Shown: positions 38,648 through 48,528 of the stretch, in pieces
Layout of the letters: each line of letters begins with the position of its first letter
Position numbering within the stretch: position 1 is the stretch's first letter
Source of the DNA: Pseudomonas_T sp032052615
GTDB taxonomy: Bacteria; Pseudomonadota; Gammaproteobacteria; Pseudomonadales; Pseudomonadaceae
Assembly (NCBI GenBank): GCA_032052615.1
Contig: DAMBWF010000003.1
Location: 62,001-126,000, forward strand
Length of the DNA stretch: 64,000 nt
Direction of reading: 5' to 3'
The notes under the pieces: model-generated
The model's input: only the letters and a program-made list of their open reading frames with translations
Databases searched by the model: none
Told to the model about the DNA's origin: nothing
Program-made: the position numbers and the translations under genes

Positions 38648-38653
38648 GCCCGC

Positions 38654-39346
38654 CTACAGCAGACTCATCAGGGCCGCCCGGGCAATCGCCTGGCTCTTGT
38701 TGCGCGCCTGCAATTTCTGGGTGATGCGCTTGATGTGAAAGTTGACCGTGCTCCGCGCGACGAAGATTTCGTGGGCGATTTCCTCCGCCGTCAGGCCGTC
38801 GGCGCTCAGGCGCAGCACGTGCAACTCCCGGCGGGTCAGAGGTTGCGCCGGGAGGCGCCCCAGCTTGCGCTCGATGCCGGCGATGGCCAGCGCCCGCTGG
38901 CAGAGCAGGTAGGCGCTGGCCCGCAACGCCTCCGGCTCTGCGGCGGAGTGGGGCGAGGACGCGCCGCTCAGGGACAGAAACGCCTGCCGCCCACCGCCGA
39001 AGGGGAAGCGAAAGGCGATGCCCGTGGCGGTTTCCTCCCGCTCGGCAAGAGGCTCCCCGGGACGCTCCCAGCGCACCGTGTCCTCGGCGCCGGTGTGATT
39101 CAGCACCGGGTCGTGCCGCCAGGCCTGCTGCTCGTCGTACTGGCGGCGGGTGCCGTCGCGGTAGTTGTCGTAGGCGTAGACCGAGGGCGCGGAAACCGGA
39201 AAAGGCTGGCGCAGGGCGAAAAAGAACCAGGCAAAGCCGGTGGTCGCGCGAACCTGCTCCTGCAACTCGCACAGGAGCCCGAACGGCGGCGAAACGCGGA
39301 TGAACGTAAAAGCGGCTCGCCGGGTGGCGTGAGTAGGGCTGTCCAT
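38654..39346 (-). CDS. Orphan LuxR-family regulator with autoinducer-binding domain
   Basis: A 230-residue regulator. The N-terminal region has the acyl-homoserine-lactone-binding layout (YRDGTRRQYDEQQAWRHDPVLNH, including Tyr/Trp and Asp-Pro). The C-terminal GerE helix-turn-helix is LTRRELHVLRLSADGLTAEEIA with TVNFHIKRITQKL. No luxI gene is in the window, so it is a LuxR solo if it binds a signal at all. Its ligand could also be a non-AHL compound. Confidence 0.88.
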   Translation of the reverse strand: MDSPTHATRRAAFTFIRVSPPFGLLCELQEQVRATTGFAWFFFALRQPFPVSAPSVYAYDNYRDGTRRQYDEQQAWRHDPVLNHTGAEDTVRWERPGEPLAEREETATGIAFRFPFGGGRQAFLSLSGASSPHSAAEPEALRASAYLLCQRALAIAGIERKLGRLPAQPLTRRELHVLRLSADGLTAEEIAHEIFVARSTVNFHIKRITQKLQARNKSQAIARAALMSLL

Positions 39347-39406
39347 GCTTCCTCCATGAGTTTCCAGTGCGCAAGCGCGAGAGGCGGGCGTCGTGGCCCG
39401 TCTCGA

Positions 39407-40456
39407 TCAAGGGGATGTGCGGGCCTCCCCATGAGGGGGGCGGGAGGGCGCGCGATTCGGCTCGGTGGCACGGGCGCGCAGCACGCCGGGGATGGCGCCG
39501 TTTTCCAGCCGCTCGCGCAGGGCATCCACCAGGCCACGCATGGCCTGGGTGATGCCGGGGCGCGGCGGGCTCAGGGCATACAGGGGCATCGGCTCCGCCG
39601 GATGCTGGTCGAACAGGGTGACCAGGCGGCCGCTGCGCAGGTCGTCGGCGCAGGCGAACAGCGGCAGGTGGGCGACGCCCAACCCGCCCCGCGCCGCGCT
39701 GAGCAGCATCGGCAGGCTGTCGCTGCTCAGGGCGCTGTCCCGCAGCGTGCGCGGTTGCGCCTGGCGCAGCAGCCAGGGGCGCATCGCCTGCGGCGTGCCG
39801 AAGCCCAGGCAGAACCGGTCTGGCAGATCGTCGGGGTGCTGGGGCGAGCCGAGCCTGAGCAGCAAGGCCGGGCTGGCCACGGTGACGAAGCGCAGGTACG
39901 CCAGGGGGTGCGCCACCACCCGGGCGCCTCCCCGGGGCGGTTCGTCCAGATGCAGCGCCAGGTCCAGATCCTGGCTCAGCCCCGCCCCGGCTTCCGCCTG
40001 GGCGACCAAGGACAGTCGCACCTTGGGGTGGGCGCTGGCGAAGTCCTGCAACAGCTCCGGCATCAGGTCGTGCAACAACGGGGGCACGCCCAGGCGCAGG
40101 GGGCCGGTGGCTTCCCCCAAGGCTTCGAGCGCCACCCGCTCCGCCGCTTGGGCCGCGTCCAGCATGGCCAGCGCGTGCCGATAGACCTGCTCGCCAACGG
40201 CGGTCATGGCGAAACTGCGGGTGCTGCGCTCCAGCAGGCGCACGCCGAAGCGGCGCTCCAGTTCGATGATCCGCCGGCTGAGCAGCGAACGGGCAATGCC
40301 CGTGCGGCGCGCGGCGGCGGAAAACCCGCCAGCCTCGATGATGCGGATCAACAGGTAAAGATCGCCCAAGGTGCCTGCCTGGGTCAGCGGCGCGTCCTTG
40401 GCGGCACTGACGGTCTTCGGGGGCGGCAGGGGGTCGAGGCAGGATAAGCGGGGCAT
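39407..40456 (-). CDS. LysR-family transcriptional regulator
   Basis: A 349-residue protein. The helix-turn-helix (about residues 32-70, AGGFSAAARRTGIARSLLSRRIIELERRFGVRLLERSTRS) follows a 27-residue leader; a later start is possible but no better ribosome site was found. The effector domain follows, and an unusual Pro/Arg/Glu-rich tail ends the protein. It is divergent from the OBAP-family gene with 271 bp between them, the common arrangement for a LysR regulator and its target. Confidence 0.9.
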   Translation of the reverse strand: MPRLSCLDPLPPPKTVSAAKDAPLTQAGTLGDLYLLIRIIEAGGFSAAARRTGIARSLLSRRIIELERRFGVRLLERSTRSFAMTAVGEQVYRHALAMLDAAQAAERVALEALGEATGPLRLGVPPLLHDLMPELLQDFASAHPKVRLSLVAQAEAGAGLSQDLDLALHLDEPPRGGARVVAHPLAYLRFVTVASPALLLRLGSPQHPDDLPDRFCLGFGTPQAMRPWLLRQAQPRTLRDSALSSDSLPMLLSAARGGLGVAHLPLFACADDLRSGRLVTLFDQHPAEPMPLYALSPPRPGITQAMRGLVDALRERLENGAIPGVLRARATEPNRAPSRPPHGEARTSP

Positions 40457-40727
40457 CGGGCACTACAAGGTTGGGAGAATGCTGGCATTTTAAGGTCACC
40501 GATGGCCCAGTGGCATTTGCCGGAGCGGACGAAAGCTTTTCCCGGCCGGGTTTCGCCGTGTCGTTCGTCGGGCAAGCGGTCCGCAGCCGTCTTTCACCTT
40601 GGGAGGGCCGGGCAGCCGTCACCCCGTGACGCGCGACCGCCGGGCCGTGCGCTCGAACTCATGGCGGCTTTCGTTGCCAACGATGAACCGCCGCCATGCG
40701 GACATCCAACACGACCAGGGAGGCTCC

Positions 40728-41504
<777 letters not shown>

Positions 41505-41547
41505 GGGCTGGCGAGCCCACCGCTGCCGCGAGGGCACTCGCCGGTTG

Positions 41548-41826
41548 ATGGTCCGGATTCGCTTCGACGCCGAAGCCACTCCGGCATGGAGTCGAACGGC
41601 GGATCGACTTGGCGTGACCGTGGCCCCTTACCGCTGGTCGCCGGCGGGCTGGGTTGCCACCGACGAACAGGAATATCCCGTGCGCTTCAGGAGGCCAGGC
41701 GACGACGCGAGCATCTGGCTTCCTTCAGGACCGCCTGGCAGGACCGCCTGGGTAGGGCGCCTGGATCGCCGGGAGCGCGGGGCCCGCCTTTTGGCCCTCT
41801 CGAAGGCCAGGCGGCGCCGTCGCTGA
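41548..41826 (+). CDS. Small basic hypothetical protein
   Basis: A 92-residue open frame (MVRIRFDAEATPAW...). It has some protein-like composition in its first half (APYRWSPAGWVATDEQEYPVRF) and ends in a run of Arg. The ribosome site is weak. It lies 43 bp after the OBAP gene on the same strand. I do not recognise a family, and it may not be expressed. Confidence 0.4.
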   Translation: MVRIRFDAEATPAWSRTADRLGVTVAPYRWSPAGWVATDEQEYPVRFRRPGDDASIWLPSGPPGRTAWVGRLDRRERGARLLALSKARRRRR

Positions 41827-42062
41827 ACGTTCCAACGCCGCTCCGGCCCTGACCAAGAAGAGGAGACGCCGCTGCATCGCGCAGCCGCAATTCGCAATCC
41901 GCAACCGTCGAGCGACGATCACCTCGTTCGCCTTCGGTTCATCCACTCTGGCGCCAGCCTTATCCATGGCTTGCAGCGAAGGCACACTGCTCGCCGAACG
42001 GCCTGTAGGGCCACTCCGGAAGGCGCTCGCCACTGGCGATGCCTCCCGGTCTTCCTCGGGAC

Positions 42063-43859
42063 TCAACTGTCCTTGCGATGGCCCGGCAAGACGGAGCTGA
42101 GGACCTGCTTGGCCGTCTGCACGATCACGTTCTTCTCGTCGGGGTCGCCTTGGAGCAGGGTGGAGGCGAACGACTTCGCCTGTTCGAACGTGATGTGGGA
42201 GGGCAACGGCGGCACGCTGGGGTCCGTCTTGAATTCCAGCAGGACCGGCCGGTCGGAGGCCAGGGCCTCTTCCCAGGCCTGGGCCACGGCATCCTCGCGG
42301 TCGACGTAGATGCCTTTCAGGCCGATGGACTCGGCGAAGCGATGGTAGGGCACGTTGGGAATGTCCTGGGAGGCCTCGAACTTCGGATCGCCCTCCATGA
42401 CACGCTGCTCCCAGGTGACCTGGTTGAGGTCCTCATTGTTGAACACCGCGCAAATCCACTTGGGGTTGTCCCAAGTACGCCAGTATTTGGCGACGGTGAT
42501 CAGCTCGGCCATGTTGTTCATTTGCATGGCTCCGTCCCCCACCAGGGCGATCACCGGGCGGTCCGGGTGAGCGAACTTGGCGGCGATGGCGTAGGGCACC
42601 GCCGCGCCCATGGAGGCCAGCCCGCCGGACAGCGAGGCCATCATGCCGCGCCGCATTTTCACGTCGCGGGCGAACCAGTTGGCGCAGGACCCGGAGTCGC
42701 TGGTGATGATCGCCCGGTCGGGCAGGCGTGGCGACAGCTCGAAGGCGACCCGCTGCGGGTTGATCGGGTTGGCTTCGACCAGGGCGCGTTTTTCCAGGGT
42801 CCGCTCCCAGTCGGCGCGCCATTTCTCGATACGCGCGCGCCAGGCGCGGTCGGTCTTGCGAGTCAGCAGCGGCAGCAGGGCGCGCAGGGTCTCGGCGGCA
42901 TCGCCGGTCAGGTTGACTTCCATCGGGTAGCGCAGGCCGAGCATGTCCGGCTGTAGGTCGATCTGCACGCCCCGGGCCTTGCCTTCCTTGGGCAGGAATT
43001 CGGCGTAGGGGAAGCCCGAGCCGACCATCAGCAGGGTGTCGCATTCTTCCATCATGCGGTAGCTCGGCTCGGTGCCCAGCAGGCCGATGGCGCCGGTGAC
43101 CCAGGGCAGGTCGTCCGGCAGCGCGGCCTTGCCCAGCAGCGCCTTGGCCACCCCGGCCCCCAGCGCCTCGGCCACCTCGATTACCTCGTCGGTGGCATGC
43201 AGGGCGCCGGCGCCCACCAGGATGGCGACCTTCTTGCCCGCGTCGAGCACCTCGGCGGCCCGTCGCAGGTCCTCTTCGTAAGGCACCACCCGGGGCTTGC
43301 TGTAGCCGATCCCGGAGTGCAGGGTGCCGTGCGCCCGGGGTGGGTCGGAGTAGGGCATTTCCTGCAAGTCGTTAGGCAGGATCAGGGCGGTGACCCGACG
43401 CTCGCCGATCGCGGTGCGCACCGCCCGGTCCACCAAGTGGCGGACCTGGGAGGGGGCGCTGGCCTGCTGGACGAAGGCTCCGGCGACGTCCTTGAACATC
43501 GACACCAAGTCCAGTTCCTGCTGGTAGTGGCCGCCCAGCGCCGTGGTGGCCTGCTGGCCGGCGATGGCCAGCACCGGCATGTGGTCCATGCGCGCGTCGT
43601 AGAGCCCGGTGAGCAGATGCGAGGCGCCGGGGCCCGAAGTGGCGATGCATACCCCCAGCTCGCCAGTGAACTTGGCGTCGGCGGCGGCCATGAAGGCAGC
43701 CATTTCCTCGTGGCGCGCCTGGATGAAGCGGATCTTGCCATCCGCCCTGCGCAGCGCGCCGAACACGCCGTTGATGCCGTCGCCGGGGTAGCCGTAGATG
43801 CGGCGAACCCCCCATTGGTACAGGCGCTCGACGAGAAAATCACCGACTGTCATGGTCAT
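42063..43859 (-). CDS. Thiamine-diphosphate enzyme, pyruvate oxidase-like
   Basis: A 598-residue TPP enzyme of the pyruvate oxidase/acetolactate synthase superfamily. The N-terminal Pyr domain has the catalytic Glu in IQARHEEMAAFMAAADAKF. A central FAD-type domain follows (about 190-330), then the C-terminal PP domain with the TPP/Mg motif VGDGAMQMNN and FNNEDLN. PoxB-like function (pyruvate to acetate and CO2, stationary phase) is the best guess, but related enzymes differ in substrate. GGAGG lies ahead of the ATG at 43859. It is on the same strand as, and 116 bp downstream of, the GH65 gene. Confidence 0.88.
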   Translation of the reverse strand: MTMTVGDFLVERLYQWGVRRIYGYPGDGINGVFGALRRADGKIRFIQARHEEMAAFMAAADAKFTGELGVCIATSGPGASHLLTGLYDARMDHMPVLAIAGQQATTALGGHYQQELDLVSMFKDVAGAFVQQASAPSQVRHLVDRAVRTAIGERRVTALILPNDLQEMPYSDPPRAHGTLHSGIGYSKPRVVPYEEDLRRAAEVLDAGKKVAILVGAGALHATDEVIEVAEALGAGVAKALLGKAALPDDLPWVTGAIGLLGTEPSYRMMEECDTLLMVGSGFPYAEFLPKEGKARGVQIDLQPDMLGLRYPMEVNLTGDAAETLRALLPLLTRKTDRAWRARIEKWRADWERTLEKRALVEANPINPQRVAFELSPRLPDRAIITSDSGSCANWFARDVKMRRGMMASLSGGLASMGAAVPYAIAAKFAHPDRPVIALVGDGAMQMNNMAELITVAKYWRTWDNPKWICAVFNNEDLNQVTWEQRVMEGDPKFEASQDIPNVPYHRFAESIGLKGIYVDREDAVAQAWEEALASDRPVLLEFKTDPSVPPLPSHITFEQAKSFASTLLQGDPDEKNVIVQTAKQVLSSVLPGHRKDS

Positions 43860-43975
43860 GCTGACCCTCCTTCCTAGCCGTGGGGACATGGGGAATTGCG
43901 TTGTTGCCTTCCTGTGCTAGACCGAGGACGGTGGCCAGAAGGTCCGAGAAGTTGCGCGGCGTTCCGTCGAGGCGG

Positions 43976-46387
43976 CTAGCTCGCCCGTTCCGCCAGCGTC
44001 CAGCTTTGGCCCGGGGCCAGGGATGCGCGCCCGCCGGGATGGAGGATCGCGAGGGGCGCGGCGGCACGCGCGTCGAGGTCCAGGGTCAGGCGCCGTGCCC
44101 GCCATGACACGCGCACTCGATCCCCCCGGTAACGCAGGGTCAGGCAGAGGTCAGGCAGTTCCCGGGGCGGTGACGGGGCGATCCGCAGGCCGTCGAGGGT
44201 CGGAGTCAACCCCAGGTAATGGCGTTGCAGCACATCCAGAGCCCCCGCCAGCGCGCCCAGGTGGACGCCTTCCCGAGTACCGCTGTCCGCCCGGGCGTCC
44301 ACGTCCACCCGCAGGCACTCCTGGAAGCACGTCCAGGCGAGACTGGGCTCGGCCTCGGCCAGGGCGCCCGCGCATACCATCTTCGACAGGCTGGATTCAT
44401 GGGCCAGTCGCGCCAGATGGAAGGCTAGGGTGCGCCGTTCGGCTTCAGGGTCCGGAGAGTAACCGAGCCGTTGGAACAGCCCGCGCAGCTCCTCGGGAGC
44501 GAACAGGTAGGGAAGCATCAGTACATCGGGCTGCTTGGCGATCTGGTAGCGGTTGCACGTGTCGTAGCGCGACTCCAGGAGCCAGTCCAGGCGCGGTTCG
44601 TCGTCGCGCCTGGCGACGCGGGGCGGCGGCTCCAGGGTGCGAAAGCCGTCGAACGGGTCCAACAGGCCGTCGGCTTGGAACGGCAGGTACAGGCTCCGGC
44701 TGATCGCTTCCCACTGGGTGGGTTCGTCTGCCTCCAGCCCCAGCCGTTCGCGCAGCGCCTCGGCCCGGGGTGCGGGCAGGCGCTCCAGTACGTCCAACCC
44801 ACGGCAGAGACACCAGGCCGCCATGAGGTTGGTATAGGCATTGTTGTCCAGGCCCGGCTCGGCGGCGCCCGGGTAGCCGCTGTGATACTCGTCGGGCCCG
44901 AGCACCCCCTGTATCACGAAGCGCTGCCGGGCCTCGTCGTGGCGGGCCAGGCTGGCCCAGAAGCGGGCGATCTCCAGGATCAGGTCGCCGCCCTCGCCGG
45001 CCAGCAGGTCCTCGTCGACGGTCGCCCGGTAGAGTTGCCAGACGTCATAGACGATGGCGGCGCCGATGTGCCGTTGCAAATAGGTGTGGTCGCGCATCCA
45101 GCGGCCGGACAGCGGGTTGTACTGGTAGGGCGGGGTTTCCTCGTCGCCGTCGCGGGCGCTACGCCAGGGGTACAGCGCGCCGCGCAGCCCGGCGCGACGC
45201 GCCCGCTCGCGGGCCTTGTCCAGTCGCCGGTGGCGGTAGCCCAGCAGGCTGCGGGCGAAGGCTGGAAAACGGGTGGCGAGGAACGGGAAGGCGAACAGCT
45301 CGTCCCAGAAGATCTGCCCGAAGTAGCCTTCCTGCCAGCCGCGCGGCGGCAGGCCTTGGTCGCGTCCCACGCTCAAGGGCGACACCGCTTGCAACAGGTG
45401 GAAAACCGCCAGGTCCAGCAGGGCCTGGAGCGTCGGGTCCGGGGTTTCCAGCGAGGCTTCCGCCCATAGAGTGGCCCAGGCCTGGCGATGGGTCTGGCGC
45501 AACGCCTCGTAGGGTTCCTCGGGCAGCGCCCGTAGAAGCGCCTCCTGGACAGGCAGGGTCCCGTCCGGCAGTTCCTCGTCGACCTTCGCCACGACGAGCT
45601 TTTCCATGCGCAGGCGGCCGTTCCCGGGCCACTCGCAATGGGTCTCCTGGACCAGGCAAGCGCCAACCTGGCGAACGTGCCAGTCCACCTCCGGCGCTTC
45701 CAGGCGGACGCGGCAGGCCAGGCCGAGCCGTCGTCCCGACGAGGGCAGCGTGGCGACGAGCGAGGCACCGCCGGATGCGTCGCCCTCCAGGCTCAGCACA
45801 TCCAGGCGCCGCCCTTCATAGGCGTGGTTGCGCTCCACCAAGGCGTTCACGGTGCCGCCGTTCAAGGTTGCGCGCACGGTGAGGGGCGGAAGAGGGGCGG
45901 TCGCTTCGAGCGTCCAGCGCAGCGCCGCCAAATCGGCTCGGGCCATGCTGACGAAGCGCTCTTCGTGCAGGGTCAGCTCATGGCCGTCCAGCACGAAGCG
46001 CGCCCGCCGCCGCAGTTGGCCCAGGCGCGGCTCCAGGGTTTGCCGGTAGTCGAGAAGGTCCGCCGTGTCCAGATCGAACCAGGCGCCATCGCCCAGGCGG
46101 ATACTCAGGCCGAATGGGTCGGGCAGGTTGACCAGCGCGCCCAGGGCGGTAGGGGAGCCGTCCGGTTGGCGAGGGGCGTCCGGGCGCGGGGCATCGTCGT
46201 ACCAGCCGGCCCGGTAGAACCCCGCGTAGTGAGCCGCCGGATGGCGCGGCTGGGGCGCGGCGGCGCACTCCGGCGCGCTGGCGCGCCAGGACAGCACGCC
46301 GTTCCCCAGGCAGAACAACGCTTCCCGGCGACGCTCGTCCGCTGGGTCGTAATGACCAAAGGAGTGGGGGTCCTCCACCGCGCTCAT
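43976..46387 (-). CDS. Glycoside hydrolase family 65 phosphorylase-like protein
   Basis: An 803-residue protein with the GH65 fold: an N-terminal beta-sandwich (about 1-270), an (alpha/alpha)6 catalytic barrel and a small C-terminal sheet. The general acid is Glu500 in LGPDEYHSG. GYFGQIFWDELFAFPF and YQIAKQPDVLML are typical family stretches. GH65 enzymes phosphorolyse alpha-glucosides such as trehalose, maltose or kojibiose, giving beta-glucose 1-phosphate; a few hydrolyse them. Substrate is unknown. The start overlaps the PfkB stop by four bases. Confidence 0.9.
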   Translation of the reverse strand: MSAVEDPHSFGHYDPADERRREALFCLGNGVLSWRASAPECAAAPQPRHPAAHYAGFYRAGWYDDAPRPDAPRQPDGSPTALGALVNLPDPFGLSIRLGDGAWFDLDTADLLDYRQTLEPRLGQLRRRARFVLDGHELTLHEERFVSMARADLAALRWTLEATAPLPPLTVRATLNGGTVNALVERNHAYEGRRLDVLSLEGDASGGASLVATLPSSGRRLGLACRVRLEAPEVDWHVRQVGACLVQETHCEWPGNGRLRMEKLVVAKVDEELPDGTLPVQEALLRALPEEPYEALRQTHRQAWATLWAEASLETPDPTLQALLDLAVFHLLQAVSPLSVGRDQGLPPRGWQEGYFGQIFWDELFAFPFLATRFPAFARSLLGYRHRRLDKARERARRAGLRGALYPWRSARDGDEETPPYQYNPLSGRWMRDHTYLQRHIGAAIVYDVWQLYRATVDEDLLAGEGGDLILEIARFWASLARHDEARQRFVIQGVLGPDEYHSGYPGAAEPGLDNNAYTNLMAAWCLCRGLDVLERLPAPRAEALRERLGLEADEPTQWEAISRSLYLPFQADGLLDPFDGFRTLEPPPRVARRDDEPRLDWLLESRYDTCNRYQIAKQPDVLMLPYLFAPEELRGLFQRLGYSPDPEAERRTLAFHLARLAHESSLSKMVCAGALAEAEPSLAWTCFQECLRVDVDARADSGTREGVHLGALAGALDVLQRHYLGLTPTLDGLRIAPSPPRELPDLCLTLRYRGDRVRVSWRARRLTLDLDARAAAPLAILHPGGRASLAPGQSWTLAERAS

Positions 46388-47340
46388 GCCAACCTCCGCG
46401 CCTGGCGCAGCAGCTTCCCGGCCAGCGCTTCGACCCGCTCGCGGCCGGCGTAGGCGGGCTGGGAACCATAGCCGGTGACCGCCAGGTTGGCGGCGGCCAC
46501 GCCCCAGGCGGCGGCTTCCAGCGGCTCGCGGCCTTCCAGGCGGGCGATGGCGAACACGCCGGTGAAGGCATCGCCCGCTCCGGTGGTATCCACGGGCTCG
46601 ACCGGCTCGGGCGGAATCAGGTGGGCGCGGCCGTTCTCGGCCAGCACGCAACCGCCGTCGGCCAGCTTGATACAGACTAGGGCGACGCCTTCGTCGCACA
46701 GCCGCAGCGCGCCTCGGGCGGAGGCTTCGTGGCTGTCCAGCGTCTTTTCCCCCAGCAGGGCGGCGGCTTCCTCCACATTGGGCGTGAGGGCGGCCACCCG
46801 GGTTAGCAGGTCGCGTTCCAGGCGGTCGGGAAAGGAAGGGTCGAGTATCACCGGCACGCCGTGGGTGTCGGCGGTTTCGATGGCGCGGCGGACCACCCAG
46901 GCGGGCACTTCGTAGTCCAGGGCCAGGCAGGCCCGCCCCCGGGTCGCGCCAAGAGGCGAAAGGGCCCGGAGGCAGGCGTCCTCGTCCCACTGGTCGTTGG
47001 CATTGGGAGCCAGGACGATGAGCTTCTTGTTGTCCGGCGGCACCATGATCATCGAGACGGCGGTGGCGCCATGCGGCGACCGGCTGACCCCACCGAGGTC
47101 GACCCCGGCGTCCCGAAGGGGCGCCAGGACCTGCTCGGCCAGATCGTCGTCGCCGACCCGGCCGAGCAGTCGGCTGTCATGGCCGAACACAGCGCCCAGG
47201 TATGCGGTGTTGGCGGCCTTGCCGCCCGAAAGGCGAAGGAATTCGTGAGCGAGGAGCGTTTCCCGGCTGCCGGGAGATGAATCCAGGCGGACCTGGAAGT
47301 CCGCATTGATACTGCCCAGCGAAAAGAGGGTAGAGGGCAT
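46384..47340 (-). CDS. PfkB-family sugar kinase, ribokinase-like
   Basis: A 318-residue kinase with the N-terminal GGKAANTAYLGAVFG signature and the C-terminal catalytic DTTGAGDAFTG (Asp257). The substrate could be ribose, fructose or another sugar or nucleoside; it cannot be read from sequence. AGGAG precedes the ATG. It is translationally coupled to the GH65 gene, so the kinase probably acts on a product of that enzyme. Confidence 0.93.
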   Translation of the reverse strand: MPSTLFSLGSINADFQVRLDSSPGSRETLLAHEFLRLSGGKAANTAYLGAVFGHDSRLLGRVGDDDLAEQVLAPLRDAGVDLGGVSRSPHGATAVSMIMVPPDNKKLIVLAPNANDQWDEDACLRALSPLGATRGRACLALDYEVPAWVVRRAIETADTHGVPVILDPSFPDRLERDLLTRVAALTPNVEEAAALLGEKTLDSHEASARGALRLCDEGVALVCIKLADGGCVLAENGRAHLIPPEPVEPVDTTGAGDAFTGVFAIARLEGREPLEAAAWGVAAANLAVTGYGSQPAYAGRERVEALAGKLLRQARRLA

Positions 47341-47714
47341 GGGGGCTCCTGAGCGGACGTCATTCGTTACTGACCGGCCTGGCGCTCAGGGGTTCGTCGC
47401 TTCGCTGGCGGGATAAGGCGGCCAGTAATCGCCCAAGTCGAAGTCACGCGCCTATCGGGATAGGCGGACGTAGCGGTGTTACTGCCTGCCCGCTCAAAGG
47501 CTGACCCGATCGCCACACTCGATCAGGTATTTTGCAACTATCACTTCGCCAGTTTCCTGCACCTTGCACGATCACCGGTTCGCTTGATGACAGGGCAATG
47601 GAAGGGATTGCCGTTCGTCATGGCTGGCATGTCTTCTGCTCCCTTGTCAGGGCCTCGCCGCGACGAGGTCCGACCCATTCGCCACGCCGCCGTTACGATC
47701 CGAGAGGAGGCCCT
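47341..47714. other. Divergent intergenic region
   Basis: 374 bp between pfkB (minus) and the small gene at 47715 (plus). A seven-base-pair hairpin (cgcctat/ataggcg, 47450-47467) could be an operator. No gene was found. Confidence 0.5.
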
Positions 47715-47918
47715 ATGCACGCCGTTACCACCGGTATCCGTCCCGCCCTGCCCGAATACGGACTCACCTTCAAGCATCGCGGCGACCTGAGCCTGCGTCT
47801 CCAACTCAATGGTAACCAGCGGGTTCGCTTCGATACCGATACAACGCCGAGCCTGGCTCTGCAGGACAACCGCGAGAGCGCCAGTGCGCGACGCAGTCTC
47901 AACCGTACCGGCGACTGA
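47715..47918 (+). CDS. Small hypothetical protein with a strong ribosome site
   Basis: A 67-residue hydrophilic protein (MHAVTTGIRPALPEYGLTF...). GAGAGGAGG lies six bases ahead of the ATG, the main reason for calling it. It has no signal peptide or membrane helix and I recognise no family. Codon use looks like neighbouring genes in the first two thirds. It is isolated between two non-coding stretches and divergent from pfkB. Confidence 0.55.
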   Translation: MHAVTTGIRPALPEYGLTFKHRGDLSLRLQLNGNQRVRFDTDTTPSLALQDNRESASARRSLNRTGD

Positions 47919-48252
47919 CTGGCTCGCGCGTTGGTGACCAGCCGGCACGTCGGCCCCTTGGGCCAGGCCTATTCTTTCGAGCATTTTCGTCGGGCGGGTC
48001 GCGGAGCCTACCGGTACTGCTGGCATCGAAGCGGCTGCGCGAACGCACTCGAAGCGTTTCGAATTATGACAGCGAACTTATGGAGAGCAGTCGTTACCGT
48101 GTGTTATCGCTTGGCATGAGCGCGTGAAATAGTTGAACGATAACCTTTGGTCGAACTTATGGGCGAAGCAAGTACGCCGGTTCGATGAAGTTAACGGATA
48201 GCCGTCGCCCCAGTCCGCGCTTCCCTGCGCCTATTGGAAATGAGATATACGA
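47919..48252. other. Intergenic region with no recognised gene
   Basis: 334 bp between two convergent small genes, with lower GC than the surroundings (notably 48055-48170). No terminator with a clear T-run was seen. Confidence 0.5.
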
Positions 48253-48528
48253 CTATTCGGAAATTTGCTGGATATCCAAGACGACCCAGACTTCCAGGCC
48301 TTTCTTGCGCGCGGCTTTTTCGGCTTCCAGTTGCGCGGTGAGCTTGCTGATGGAACTGGAACGGTATTGGAACCGGAAGGGCGCGCCCCCGGTTTTCTTG
48401 CGCACGCTGAGTTCCACGAGAGTATAGGTGGAGCGGCTTCGGGGTTTTTGTTTCGGTACTTCGGGGGTGGCAGGGGTGAGGCCCAGGGCCTCACGCATTT
48501 CCGCCTCTGAAATTTGACTCATGCTCAA
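48253..48528 (-). CDS. Small hypothetical protein with a helical basic tail
   Basis: A 91-residue protein. A short acidic N-terminus (SQISEAEMREALGL) and a Pro/Lys-rich linker lead to a segment predicted as strand-helix-strand (YTLVELSVRKKTGGAPFRF, SKLTAQLEAEKAARKK, LEVWVVLDIQQ). AAGGA is seven bases before a TTG at 48528; an ATG two codons later (48522) would be 13 bases away, so the TTG fits better. No family recognised. Confidence 0.65.
   Translation of the reverse strand: MSMSQISEAEMREALGLTPATPEVPKQKPRSRSTYTLVELSVRKKTGGAPFRFQYRSSSISKLTAQLEAEKAARKKGLEVWVVLDIQQISE

Noticed and set aside
41725..42066. 113-residue minus-strand open frame (FRSGPTGRSASSVPSLQAMD...)
   Set aside because: No ribosome site or domain; overlaps the small plus-strand gene and looks like intergenic sequence read by chance.
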